Source: an uncultured Porphyromonadaceae bacterium (GTDB taxonomy: Bacteria; Bacteroidota; Bacteroidia; Bacteroidales; Muribaculaceae). Taken from it: a stretch of DNA of 5,216 nucleotides. The position numbers and the translations under genes are program-made. Below are positions 1 through 5,216 of the stretch, piece by piece. The notes under the pieces were generated by a model. It was given only the letters and a program-made list of their open reading frames with translations. It did not search any database and was not told the origin of the DNA. The first letter of the stretch is position 1, and each line of letters opens with the position of its first letter. The DNA lies in assembly GCA_947178655.1 (NCBI GenBank), contig CAMWZB010000093.1, positions 1 to 5,216 on the forward strand. Reading direction: 5' to 3'.

Positions 1-309
1 GACGTTCTTGTCCTCATAAAAAGGCCGGTATTCCCCGGGGTTAAGCGTATTGTTAATAATCAGAGTGGCCGTCTGCGAAAGGATGTCAGGCGTTGTACCG
101 CAATACTTCGAGAACAGGCGGTAGGCATACGGAGTGGAAAACCGAAGCAAAGGCGCCCATTTTCGAATATAGGCATCCTCGCCCTCGGCTTTTCCGGTGG
201 CGTAGCCGTTGATTCTCAGAGCTTCCTTCTCATGCTTCTCGGAGATTCTCCATATTTTGCGTTCCAGACGCCAGTCAAGCAGTCCGTTCAGTGTATTCTT
301 CAATGACAT
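1..309 (-). CDS. Probable sugar-transfer-associated ATP-grasp protein, N-terminal part (cut by left window edge)
   Basis: The minus strand reads open from an ATG at 309-307 to the window edge, giving 103 residues without a stop. An in-frame TAG lies at 318-316, so this ATG is the first possible start. The visible protein begins with a charged, probably helical stretch (about residues 12-52, many Arg/Lys/Glu), followed by a segment around residues 59-103 with Tyr-Arg-Leu-Phe-Ser-Lys-Tyr-Cys-Gly and, near the edge, Asn-Pro-Gly-Glu-Tyr-Arg-Pro-Phe-Tyr-Glu-Asp-Lys-Asn. That last pattern resembles, from memory, the N-terminal region of sugar-transfer-associated ATP-grasp proteins (Pfam ATPgrasp_ST), which are found near capsule and exopolysaccharide genes in Bacteroidota. 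The ATP-binding and catalytic part would lie outside the window, so the catalytic assignment cannot be verified here. No signal peptide or membrane segment is visible, so a cytoplasmic location is likely. The gene is transcribed divergently from the serine hydrolase, from its own promoter element at 354-361. Confidence 0.6.
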   Translation of the reverse strand, partial: MSLKNTLNGLLDWRLERKIWRISEKHEKEALRINGYATGKAEGEDAYIRKWAPLLRFSTPYAYRLFSKYCGTTPDILSQTATLIINNTLNPGEYRPFYEDKNV

Positions 310-353
310 AAGCCACTAATGACAATCATTTTATAAAAATCAGTAACTGTGCA

Positions 354-361
354 CAAAGGTA
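354..361 (-). promoter_or_regulatory. Bacteroidota -7 promoter element for the ATP-grasp gene
   Basis: On the minus strand these bases read TACCTTTG, an exact match to the Bacteroidota -7 consensus TAnnTTTG. The element sits 45 nt upstream of the ATG at 309, so transcription would start near 346-349 and leave a 5' UTR of about 37-40 nt. The expected -33 TTTG is poorly matched at the usual 19-nt spacing (TGAC on the minus strand at 384-381), so the call rests on the -7 box, its A/T-rich surroundings and its position. Confidence 0.55.
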
Positions 362-542
362 CAAAAAATTTTCAGACTGCGTCACAGCCACAAGACCCTG
401 CAGACCATCTGACACTCCTTAGCCATTAGCGCCGAATCGCCTCAAACCTTCAATACTTTATACAAATTCTTTTCAGAATTTTTACATTTCTGCTACAACC
501 AATACAAAACTGTAACAAACTCACTAAAATACTGTGAGGATA

Positions 543-573
543 TTTCATGTTTATTCCTTTTTGGATAATTTTG
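543..573 (+). promoter_or_regulatory. Candidate Bacteroidota promoter for the serine hydrolase
   Basis: TAATTTTG at 566-573 matches the -7 consensus TAnnTTTG. At exactly 19 nt upstream lies TTTC (543-546), one base off the -33 consensus TTTG. Transcription would start near 579, about 35 nt before the ATG at 614. No Shine-Dalgarno sequence is visible before that ATG, which is normal for Bacteroidota. Confidence 0.55.
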
Positions 574-613
574 TGCCGATTAAACGCAATCATATCCATC
601 CGACCCATCCATC

Positions 614-1846
614 ATGCATTTCAGAAATATATTCATCGCGATTCTCTGTGCAGCCGCCATCGCGATAACACTCCGATGCTGCACTACCGCGATGAACAAT
701 AATCCGGTCAGAACCGCGGCAAGTCCCTTGGAATCGGCCATCGACTCTGTCTTCAGCTTCATGGATGTCAAGAATGAACCCGGCGGCATTATCGTGGTCA
801 CGAAAGGCGAAGATATCATCTATTCGAGGTCATACGGCATGGAAGACCTCTCCACGGGCCGTGCAGTGAGCGACAGCACGCTCTTCAACCTGTCATCCTC
901 CACCAAGACCGTGAGCACGGCAGCGCTGATGAAGCTGTGCGAGGAAGGGCAGATAACGCTTGACGACCCTCTCTCGGACTATTTCCCCGAATTTCCTGAT
1001 GAAATATTCAGAAAGATAAAGATACGGGACATACTGTCGCAGACGTCAGGACTTCCCGACCTGCGTCCGCGGACAGCCGAAGAATGGGACGCATACACAC
1101 GCTCGAACCACAGCATATTCAGCAAGCGCGAGGACTACCGCCTGTACAGCTCCGACAATGAGCACTTACCGATATTCCGCGATCTCACCACTTCCGAGTA
1201 CGAGCCGGGTACCAGATTCCAGCGCAATGATCCGGCTTATATTCTTGTGGCACCGCTTGTAGAGCGCGTCACCGGGCAGACCTACCTGCAGTGGATAACC
1301 GAAAACCTGTTTGAGCCTGTCGGAATCAAGGATGTCCGCTTCCCCACCCCCGAGCGTCCTGTCAAGAATGCCGCCCATGCCTACCGGCGAGCCGAAGGAC
1401 CGGCCACCAGGGCCTACAGAAGCCCCGACAACAAGTGGGAAGAATACGACTACGGCGAGGTAGAGTTCTTCCTGTCCAAATCAGAACGCAGCATGTACTG
1501 CACTGCCCGTGACTACATAAAGTGGAACCACGCACTCAATACGGGCCGCATCATCAATGACTCCTCACTGACGATGATATACACCCCTGCCGTCGACAGC
1601 GTGCTCCCTGACGTCTCATATGGTCTGGGCATAGCTCTGAACAGGCGGGAAGGATATCCGATGAAGGCCTACCACATGAATAGCAACGGCGGATATACGG
1701 CAGTGACCACGACATGGCCCGGCACCGACATGGGCTACATCATTCTGAGCAACCGCAACGACTGGGACTACCGCAGCCTGACGGCACGCATCGACAGCAT
1801 CATCATAGCCAACGGCTACTTCACCCTCGAAAGCCCGAAGCCCTGA
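614..1846 (+). CDS. Exported serine hydrolase, beta-lactamase / class C penicillin-binding protein fold
   Basis: This 410-residue protein has the layout of the Beta-lactamase family PF00144 (class C beta-lactamases, DD-peptidases, esterases). Residues 1-26 look like a Sec signal: a short basic start, a hydrophobic core at about 6-20, and possible cleavage after Ala26. Cys22 and Cys23 follow the core, but Arg21 makes a normal lipobox unlikely. The catalytic domain spans roughly residues 38-400. The SxxK motif is Ser95-Ser-Thr-Lys98, with Ser95 the predicted nucleophile and Lys98 its partner. 'LSQTSGLPDL' at 141-150 is the usual family signature. The second motif, normally Tyr-x-Asn before 'GY.LLG', reads Arg204-Asn-Asp206 within 'PGTRFQRNDPAYILV'. 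The third, normally His-x-Gly, reads His354-Met-Asn356 before Gly359-Gly-Tyr. The fold is therefore clear but the activity is not; the substrate could be a cell-wall peptide, an ester or an amide. The protein probably acts in the periplasm. The start at 614 is chosen because it gives the signal peptide and lies just downstream of a promoter. The gene ends convergently inside the 3' end of the ClC gene. Confidence 0.88.
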   Translation: MHFRNIFIAILCAAAIAITLRCCTTAMNNNPVRTAASPLESAIDSVFSFMDVKNEPGGIIVVTKGEDIIYSRSYGMEDLSTGRAVSDSTLFNLSSSTKTVSTAALMKLCEEGQITLDDPLSDYFPEFPDEIFRKIKIRDILSQTSGLPDLRPRTAEEWDAYTRSNHSIFSKREDYRLYSSDNEHLPIFRDLTTSEYEPGTRFQRNDPAYILVAPLVERVTGQTYLQWITENLFEPVGIKDVRFPTPERPVKNAAHAYRRAEGPATRAYRSPDNKWEEYDYGEVEFFLSKSERSMYCTARDYIKWNHALNTGRIINDSSLTMIYTPAVDSVLPDVSYGLGIALNRREGYPMKAYHMNSNGGYTAVTTTWPGTDMGYIILSNRNDWDYRSLTARIDSIIIANGYFTLESPKP

Positions 1847-3108
1847 AAGGCCAGCGACAGGCCTTTGACGACAGCCACCGACACGACAGCCACCAGACAG
1901 ACCGGCAGAATCAGGTCAGGCGTACGCGACATCTCCACAGTCAGAAACACAGCCATTATCGGGGCCTGTATCACTCCCGACATACCTCCGGCCATACCGC
2001 ATATGACGGCAGTCTCCATGGGGAGCAGCTCCGGCCCGACGAGCATGCTGAAACATGCCCCGGCCATGCCTCCGGCAAAGAGCGTAGGAGCGAATTCGCC
2101 GGCGACACCGCCGCCCGAATTGGTATCCGACGCAGCCACGCCCTTGAGAAGAAGTATTCCTCCCAGAGCGCACAGTGGGAGCCAGGGGCCTGACATGTCC
2201 GAGAGCACACTTCCGAGCCACAGATGCTGCATATGGCCGTCGGCCACGCCGACGAGCACCTCGTAGCCTTCGCCGTAAAGAGCCGGAAACAGATAGAGAA
2301 TAATCCCGAGAAACAGTCCCGACGCAATGTTGCGCACCACCGGCGCCTTAATGCCGTGCAGCCGCCGTGCCACAGCATCGCCCGAGGCCTTATAGTAGCA
2401 TGAATACACACCGCAGAATATGCCGAGCCCTATCATCGGAAGCATCATATGCCAAGAGAATGACGCCGGCACAGCACCGAGCACCAGGTCAGGCCCGAAA
2501 TCGCTCAGCGCCGACGCCGTCTGCGACGAAATCAGACACATGGCCGCAAGCATCAGCACAGGCACTATGCCCAACTGCATCCGCAGCACCTCGAGAGTGA
2601 AGAAAATACCGCCCACGGGCGACTTGAATATCGCCGCGATGCCCGCACCTGCCCCACAGGCCATGAGCACAAGCATACCGCGCCGGTCGAGCTTGAATAC
2701 GCGCGCAATATTGCTCCCTATGGCCGCTCCCGTGTCGGCTATAGGGCCCTCGGCACCGGCCGAACCGCCCGACCCGAGAGTGATGGCGTTGGTCACTATC
2801 GAAGCCACAGTCAGGCGAAGGGGCATATTTCCGTCGCCCTTGACCACCCGGGCCTTAATCCGCTCTGTGGCATGCTCGAGAGGCCATCTGACCACACGCC
2901 TGACAATCAAGCCCGTGAGCATGATACCTACCACGGGCAGCACTATAATCATCCAGTCGTATCCGACTGCCTTCAAGCCTGACATGCACAGTGAGGATAT
3001 CTGTGCGATGAGCCATTTCAGCACCCATGCGGCCACTCCGATGACCATCGAGGCCACCGAAAGAGCCACCGAGAGCCACACGTGGCGTTGTATAGTTTCT
3101 GTAAGCAT
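1816..3108 (-). CDS. ClC-family chloride channel or transporter (voltage-gated chloride channel protein)
   Basis: This 430-residue inner-membrane protein belongs to the ClC family (PF00654), which moves chloride or related anions, either as channels or as anion/proton antiporters, and works as a homodimer. Hydrophobic segments fill it, approximately at 11-39, 52-75, 98-115, 145-170, 180-200, 220-238, 258-280, 305-325, 335-358, 365-392 and 398-420. The gating-glutamate motif GxEGP is Gly118-Ala-Glu120-Gly-Pro122 within 'GSGGSAGAEGP'. The GxFxP motif is Gly337-Glu-Phe339-Ala-Pro341. The usual GSGIP loop near residue 75 is not recognisable ('VVRWPLEHAT'), and the internal proton glutamate of E. 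coli ClcA (Glu203) aligns with Val174 after Leu-Glu173. No CBS domain is present. I chose the ATG at 3108-3106 because the preceding frame (up to an ATG at 3198) adds 30 residues unlike family N-termini, and because a start at 3198 would lie 13 bp from the -33 box of the rho promoter. The gene is divergent from rho and overlaps the hydrolase gene tail to tail. Confidence 0.9.
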   Translation of the reverse strand: MLTETIQRHVWLSVALSVASMVIGVAAWVLKWLIAQISSLCMSGLKAVGYDWMIIVLPVVGIMLTGLIVRRVVRWPLEHATERIKARVVKGDGNMPLRLTVASIVTNAITLGSGGSAGAEGPIADTGAAIGSNIARVFKLDRRGMLVLMACGAGAGIAAIFKSPVGGIFFTLEVLRMQLGIVPVLMLAAMCLISSQTASALSDFGPDLVLGAVPASFSWHMMLPMIGLGIFCGVYSCYYKASGDAVARRLHGIKAPVVRNIASGLFLGIILYLFPALYGEGYEVLVGVADGHMQHLWLGSVLSDMSGPWLPLCALGGILLLKGVAASDTNSGGGVAGEFAPTLFAGGMAGACFSMLVGPELLPMETAVICGMAGGMSGVIQAPIMAVFLTVEMSRTPDLILPVCLVAVVSVAVVKGLSLAFQGFGLSRVK

Positions 3109-3128
3109 AATGCAATTATTTGATACGT

Positions 3129-3179
3129 TTACTATGTTAGTAACACTCACCGGCGTATAAAAGTCGGATAATGGCCGAC
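3129..3179. repeat. Two short inverted repeats upstream of the ClC gene
   Basis: TTACT at 3129-3133 and AGTAA at 3139-3143 form a perfect 5-bp inverted repeat with a 5-nt spacer. GTCGG at 3163-3167 and CCGAC at 3175-3179 form a second, GC-rich one with a 7-nt spacer. Both lie between the ClC start (3108) and the rho promoter, where a ClC promoter or operator would be expected. They could be regulator-binding sites or small hairpins in the ClC leader. I see no good TAnnTTTG box for the ClC gene on the minus strand. Confidence 0.25.
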
Positions 3180-3210
3180 ATAATATCACAAAAAACAATA
3201 CCGCATTTAT

Positions 3211-3241
3211 TTTGTTATTTAAATAAAGAATCGTACCTTTG
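3211..3241 (+). promoter_or_regulatory. Canonical Bacteroidota promoter for rho
   Basis: TTTG at 3211-3214, a 19-nt A/T-rich spacer and TACCTTTG at 3234-3241 match both the -33 and the -7 consensus of the Bacteroidota primary sigma factor exactly. Transcription should start near 3246-3249. The next plus-strand gene is rho at 3491, which leaves a leader of about 240 nt. I found no second TAnnTTTG box between here and rho. Confidence 0.8.
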
Positions 3242-3246
3242 CAATG

Positions 3247-3490
3247 TCAAAGTGCGCCATGTGGCTAAGAGCGCACCGCGCATGCCGATTAACTGATTAC
3301 CATTCAGCATATTGAGCAGTTTACAACATCGGCCGACGCTTATCGAATACGCGTGTTTCCGCTTCTTTTCAACCACACTCCACTGCTACATTACTAAAAA
3401 ATTTTTTACCATACTGCCGTCTTGAGCCTGTATACGAGGGCCCGGGCTGTGATGTGATTTAAAACGAATATTCATTACCAAAAACATACG
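3247..3490 (+). promoter_or_regulatory. Long 5' leader of rho with potential hairpins and a C-rich, G-poor tract
   Basis: The roughly 240-nt stretch between the predicted rho transcription start and its ATG has three parts. The first half can fold: GTGCGC (3252-3257) pairs with GCGCAC (3271-3276); GCCGAT (3284-3289) pairs with ATCGGC (3328-3333), and inside it AACTG (3291-3295) pairs with CAGTT (3317-3321). Next comes a stretch at 3362-3414 with 16 C and a single G in 53 nt, ending in a perfect A/T palindrome (3395-3408). This resembles the C-rich, G-poor RNA that Rho binds. The third part has a potential 6-pair hairpin including one G-U pair (3425-3430 with 3443-3448), then an A-rich approach to the start codon without a Shine-Dalgarno sequence. 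In E. coli rho is autoregulated by Rho-dependent termination in its leader; that this leader acts likewise is inference. No riboswitch class was recognised. Confidence 0.45.
3259..3315 (+). CDS. Possible 18-codon upstream ORF in the rho leader
   Basis: An ATG at 3259, about 12 nt after the predicted transcription start, opens an 18-codon frame ending in TGA at 3313-3315 (MWLRAHRACRLTDYHSAY). It begins in the loop of the first predicted leader hairpin and stops in the loop region of the second, so translating ribosomes would disrupt both. E. coli rho also has a short upstream gene, rhoL, but I see no sequence relation to it. There is no ribosome-binding signal, and an ORF this short is expected by chance, so it is a candidate only. 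Confidence 0.18.
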   Translation: MWLRAHRACRLTDYHSAY

Positions 3491-5216
3491 ATGTATCTTA
3501 TCGCTGATCTCAACGAGATGACTGACGAACAACTTAAGACCGTTGCCGAAAGCATCGGACTTAAGAAAATCGACAATTCCGACAAAGAAAAACTTATATA
3601 CCGCATACTCGACCATCAGGCCGAGACCGGAGCCGCCGCCAAAACTGCCGAACGCCGTCGACGCGCCGAAGCCGCCGGAGAGAAACCTGATGCCGAGAAG
3701 CCCAAAAAACGTGGCCGGAAGAAAAAGACCGAGACAGAAGTCAAGGCCGACAGTCCGGCACAGGGAGCTGACACACAGAGCGCCGACACCGATGCCGCTG
3801 CACAGGCTGCACCTGCACAAAATGCCGGTCAGGAAAGCGCCGCTTCCACTCCCGAACAACCGTCCCCCGAGAAGAAACGCCGCGGACGCCCCAAGAAAGT
3901 CCAGCAGCCGGAAGCCGAAGCCAAGCCGACCGGCGAGCAGCCTGCCGAACCGACCGTGCCTCAGCAGCCTCAGCAGCAGCCCGAGGCAGCGCAGCCCGAA
4001 ACACCCGCGGCCGCCGCTCCCTCCGAAGAGATGCCCGTCCTTCCGGCACACCGCCCATCCGACTCCGGCGCTCCGGCCCCGGCATCGGAAGCCACAGCAA
4101 CAGCACCCGAAGCCCACACCGGCGAGCACGACACCAACGAACGTCCCCGCGGCAAGTTCACGCCCACCCCTGACGGCTCGCTCGGCGACTTCTTCCCTCG
4201 CAGTGAAGGCCGCAAATTCGTGCCGCGCTCACAGCGTGATAAAGATTCAGCACAGAACCACCCTCAGCAGCAGCACCGCCAGCAGCAAGTCCAGGGACCT
4301 ATCGTACTGACCGAACCCAACCGCCAGGGACAACAGCCACAGCAACAGCAGGGCAAGAAAAAGAACAAAAACCGCCGCGACAACTTCCAGCAACCCCGCT
4401 ACGACTTCGACGGACTCCTGAACGCCACCGGAGTCCTTGAAATAGTGCCCGAAGGATACGGATTCCTGCGCTCGGCCGACTTCAACTACCTCCCGTCGCC
4501 GGACGACGTATACATCACCACTCCTCAGATAAAGGCTTTCGGCCTCCGTCAGGGCGACGTCGTCGAAGCCACTATCCGTCCGCCGAAGGAAGGCGAGAAA
4601 TACTTCCCCCTCACCGACGTGCTCCGCGTCAACGGCCGTCCGCTCGAATTCATCCGCGACCGCGTGGCCTTCGAGCACCTGACCCCCCTCTTCCCCGACG
4701 AGAAATTCGATCTCACCAGCGGACGTTCATGCACCATGTCGACCCGAGTCGTGGACATGTTCTCGCCTATCGGCAAAGGCCAGCGCGGCCTCATCGTGGC
4801 TCCTCCCAAGACCGGTAAAACCCTCCTTCTCAAGGACATCGCCAATGCCATAGCAGAGAATCACCCCGAGACCTACATCATGATTCTCCTCATCGACGAA
4901 CGCCCCGAGGAAGTCACCGACATGCAGCGCAGCGTCCACGCCGAAGTCATCGCCTCGACCTTCGACGAGCCGGCCGACCGCCATGTCAGAATAGCCGGAA
5001 TCGTCCTTGACAAGGCCAAGCGCATGGTCGAGTGCGGACACGACGTGGTCATCCTTCTTGACTCCATCACCCGTCTGGCCCGCGCCTACAACACCTGCGC
5101 TCCCGCATCGGGCAAAATCCTGTCAGGCGGTGTCGACGCCAACGCCCTCCAGAAGCCCAAGCGCTTCTTCGGCGCTGCCCGCAACATCGAAGGCGGAGGC
5201 TCGCTCACCATCATAG
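3491..5216 (+). CDS. rho: Transcription termination factor Rho, with long disordered insertion (3' end cut by window edge)
   Basis: Rho is the hexameric RNA-dependent ATPase and helicase that ends transcription of untranslated RNA. The window gives 575 codons; alignment from memory with E. coli Rho (419 residues) suggests about 103 are missing, for roughly 680 in all. Residues 1-43 form the Rho_N helical domain, ending '[13 protein letters not shown]' as in Bacteroides relatives. Residues 44-303 are low-complexity and probably disordered, rich in Pro, Ala, Glu, Gln and Lys, with basic clusters at 70-79 and 128-136 and Gln tracts at 158-163, 259-266 and 279-287. The cold-shock-like RNA-binding domain runs about 305-385, with 'GYGFLR' at 322-327. 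In the ATPase domain the Walker A is 'PPKTGKT' with Lys440 and Lys443 (E. coli 181 and 184), the catalytic Glu is Glu470 (211) in 'LLIDERPEE', and the Walker B is Asp524 (265) in '[11 protein letters not shown]'. The Q-loop region '[13 protein letters not shown]' follows. The arginine finger lies beyond the edge. Every ATPase residue visible is intact. Confidence 0.97.
   Translation, partial: MYLIADLNEMTDEQLKTVAESIGLKKIDNSDKEKLIYRILDHQAETGAAAKTAERRRRAEAAGEKPDAEKPKKRGRKKKTETEVKADSPAQGADTQSADTDAAAQAAPAQNAGQESAASTPEQPSPEKKRRGRPKKVQQPEAEAKPTGEQPAEPTVPQQPQQQPEAAQPETPAAAAPSEEMPVLPAHRPSDSGAPAPASEATATAPEAHTGEHDTNERPRGKFTPTPDGSLGDFFPRSEGRKFVPRSQRDKDSAQNHPQQQHRQQQVQGPIVLTEPNRQGQQPQQQQGKKKNKNRRDNFQQPRYDFDGLLNATGVLEIVPEGYGFLRSADFNYLPSPDDVYITTPQIKAFGLRQGDVVEATIRPPKEGEKYFPLTDVLRVNGRPLEFIRDRVAFEHLTPLFPDEKFDLTSGRSCTMSTRVVDMFSPIGKGQRGLIVAPPKTGKTLLLKDIANAIAENHPETYIMILLIDERPEEVTDMQRSVHAEVIASTFDEPADRHVRIAGIVLDKAKRMVECGHDVVILLDSITRLARAYNTCAPASGKILSGGVDANALQKPKRFFGAARNIEGGGSLTII

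Larger units (their letters stand above)
310..613. other. Divergent intergenic region with two outward promoters and two short inverted repeats
   Basis: This 304-nt, A/T-rich gap separates the divergent ATP-grasp and serine hydrolase genes. I see no convincing coding region in it. It holds the minus-strand -7 box at 354-361 and the plus-strand promoter at 543-573. Between them lie a perfect 7-bp inverted repeat with a 4-nt loop (AAATTCT at 464-470 and AGAATTT at 475-481) and a perfect 5-bp inverted repeat (CTCAC at 520-524 and GTGAG at 534-538, 9-nt spacer). The second ends 4 nt before the -33 box of the hydrolase promoter. Either could be an operator for a dimeric regulator, but repeats this short also occur by chance in A/T-rich DNA. 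No terminator is expected, since both flanking genes point outward. Confidence 0.5.

Noticed and set aside
464..486. AAATTCT/AGAATTT hairpin followed by T-rich sequence as an intrinsic terminator
   Set aside because: The stem is A/T-only apart from one C-G pair and no gene ends here on either strand; both flanking genes are transcribed away from it.
676..684. Lipoprotein signal at Cys22/Cys23 of the hydrolase
   Set aside because: The residues before the cysteines (Thr-Leu-Arg and Leu-Arg-Cys) do not fit a lipobox, since arginine next to the cysteine is not accepted; ordinary signal cleavage is more likely.
2420..3160. Plus-strand open frame of 246 codons opposite the ClC gene
   Set aside because: It is antisense to a clear membrane-protein gene and its translation shows no family signature; long antisense frames are common in GC-rich genes.
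3162..3192. Possible minus-strand promoter for the ClC gene (TTTG from 3192-3189 with TA-type box near 3170-3163)
   Set aside because: Only the -33 part matches; the -7 candidate reads TATCCGAC, which keeps just the TA of the consensus.
3109..3198. Possible 30-residue N-terminal extension of the ClC protein from an ATG at 3198
   Set aside because: The extra residues do not resemble ClC N-termini, and a start at 3198 lies next to the rho promoter and leaves little room for the ClC promoter.
3395..3408. A/T palindrome (six A then six T) in the rho leader as a terminator
   Set aside because: There is no GC stem, and six A followed by six T can arise simply in an A/T-rich leader; it is noted only as part of the leader.
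3452..3457. Start-stop pair ATGTGA just upstream of rho
   Set aside because: Minimal start-stop pairs are expected by chance and nothing else marks it as translated.
3386..4129. Long minus-strand open frame (247 codons) opposite the rho insertion
   Set aside because: It is a Gly/Leu/Arg/Cys-rich translation of the low-complexity, GC-rich antisense of rho, with no recognisable domain. The plus strand encodes an unmistakable Rho.
3543..4310. Plus-strand open frame of 255 codons overlapping rho in another frame
   Set aside because: A Pro/Arg/Ser-rich shadow of the biased rho insertion, with no domain, promoter or start signal of its own.
4247..5070. Several minus-strand open frames opposite the rho catalytic region
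   Set aside because: All are antisense to highly conserved Rho sequence and have no coherent features.

Overview
The window looks like a chromosomal segment from a Bacteroidales genome, most likely a gut lineage; Muribaculaceae would fit the moderately high G+C of the genes, but I infer this and cannot prove it. The evidence is: Bacteroidota-type promoters (-33 TTTG and -7 TAnnTTTG) in the A/T-rich intergenic gaps, starts without Shine-Dalgarno sequences, and a Rho factor with the large disordered insertion typical of Bacteroides relatives.

Layout, left to right. (1) Positions 1-309, minus strand: the N-terminal 103 residues of a probable sugar-transfer-associated ATP-grasp protein, running off the left edge, with a TACCTTTG promoter element at 354-361. 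(2) Positions 310-613: a 304-nt divergent intergenic region holding two outward promoters and two short inverted repeats. (3) Positions 614-1846, plus strand: an exported serine hydrolase of the beta-lactamase / class C penicillin-binding fold, with an intact SxxK motif but unusual second and third motifs. (4) Positions 1816-3108, minus strand: a ClC-family chloride channel or transporter, convergent with the hydrolase and overlapping it by 31 bp. (5) Positions 3109-3490: a divergent intergenic region with a textbook promoter (TTTG-N19-TACCTTTG) driving rho, followed by an unusually long leader of about 240 nt. (6) Positions 3491-5216, plus strand: rho, truncated by the right edge, with 575 of an estimated 680 residues present.

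The genes do not form an operon. They are four separate transcription units on alternating strands, each apparently with its own promoter, and I see no evidence that they share a pathway. There is no sign of mobile DNA, CRISPR, phage or a defence cassette.

The most interesting part is rho. Its leader carries potential hairpins, a possible 18-codon upstream ORF and a C-rich, G-poor tract resembling a Rho loading site, which together suggest autogenous control. Its protein carries a roughly 260-residue disordered insertion with an AT-hook-like motif and glutamine tracts. Next are the altered active-site motifs of the hydrolase and of the ClC protein. I do not see a wholly novel system here.
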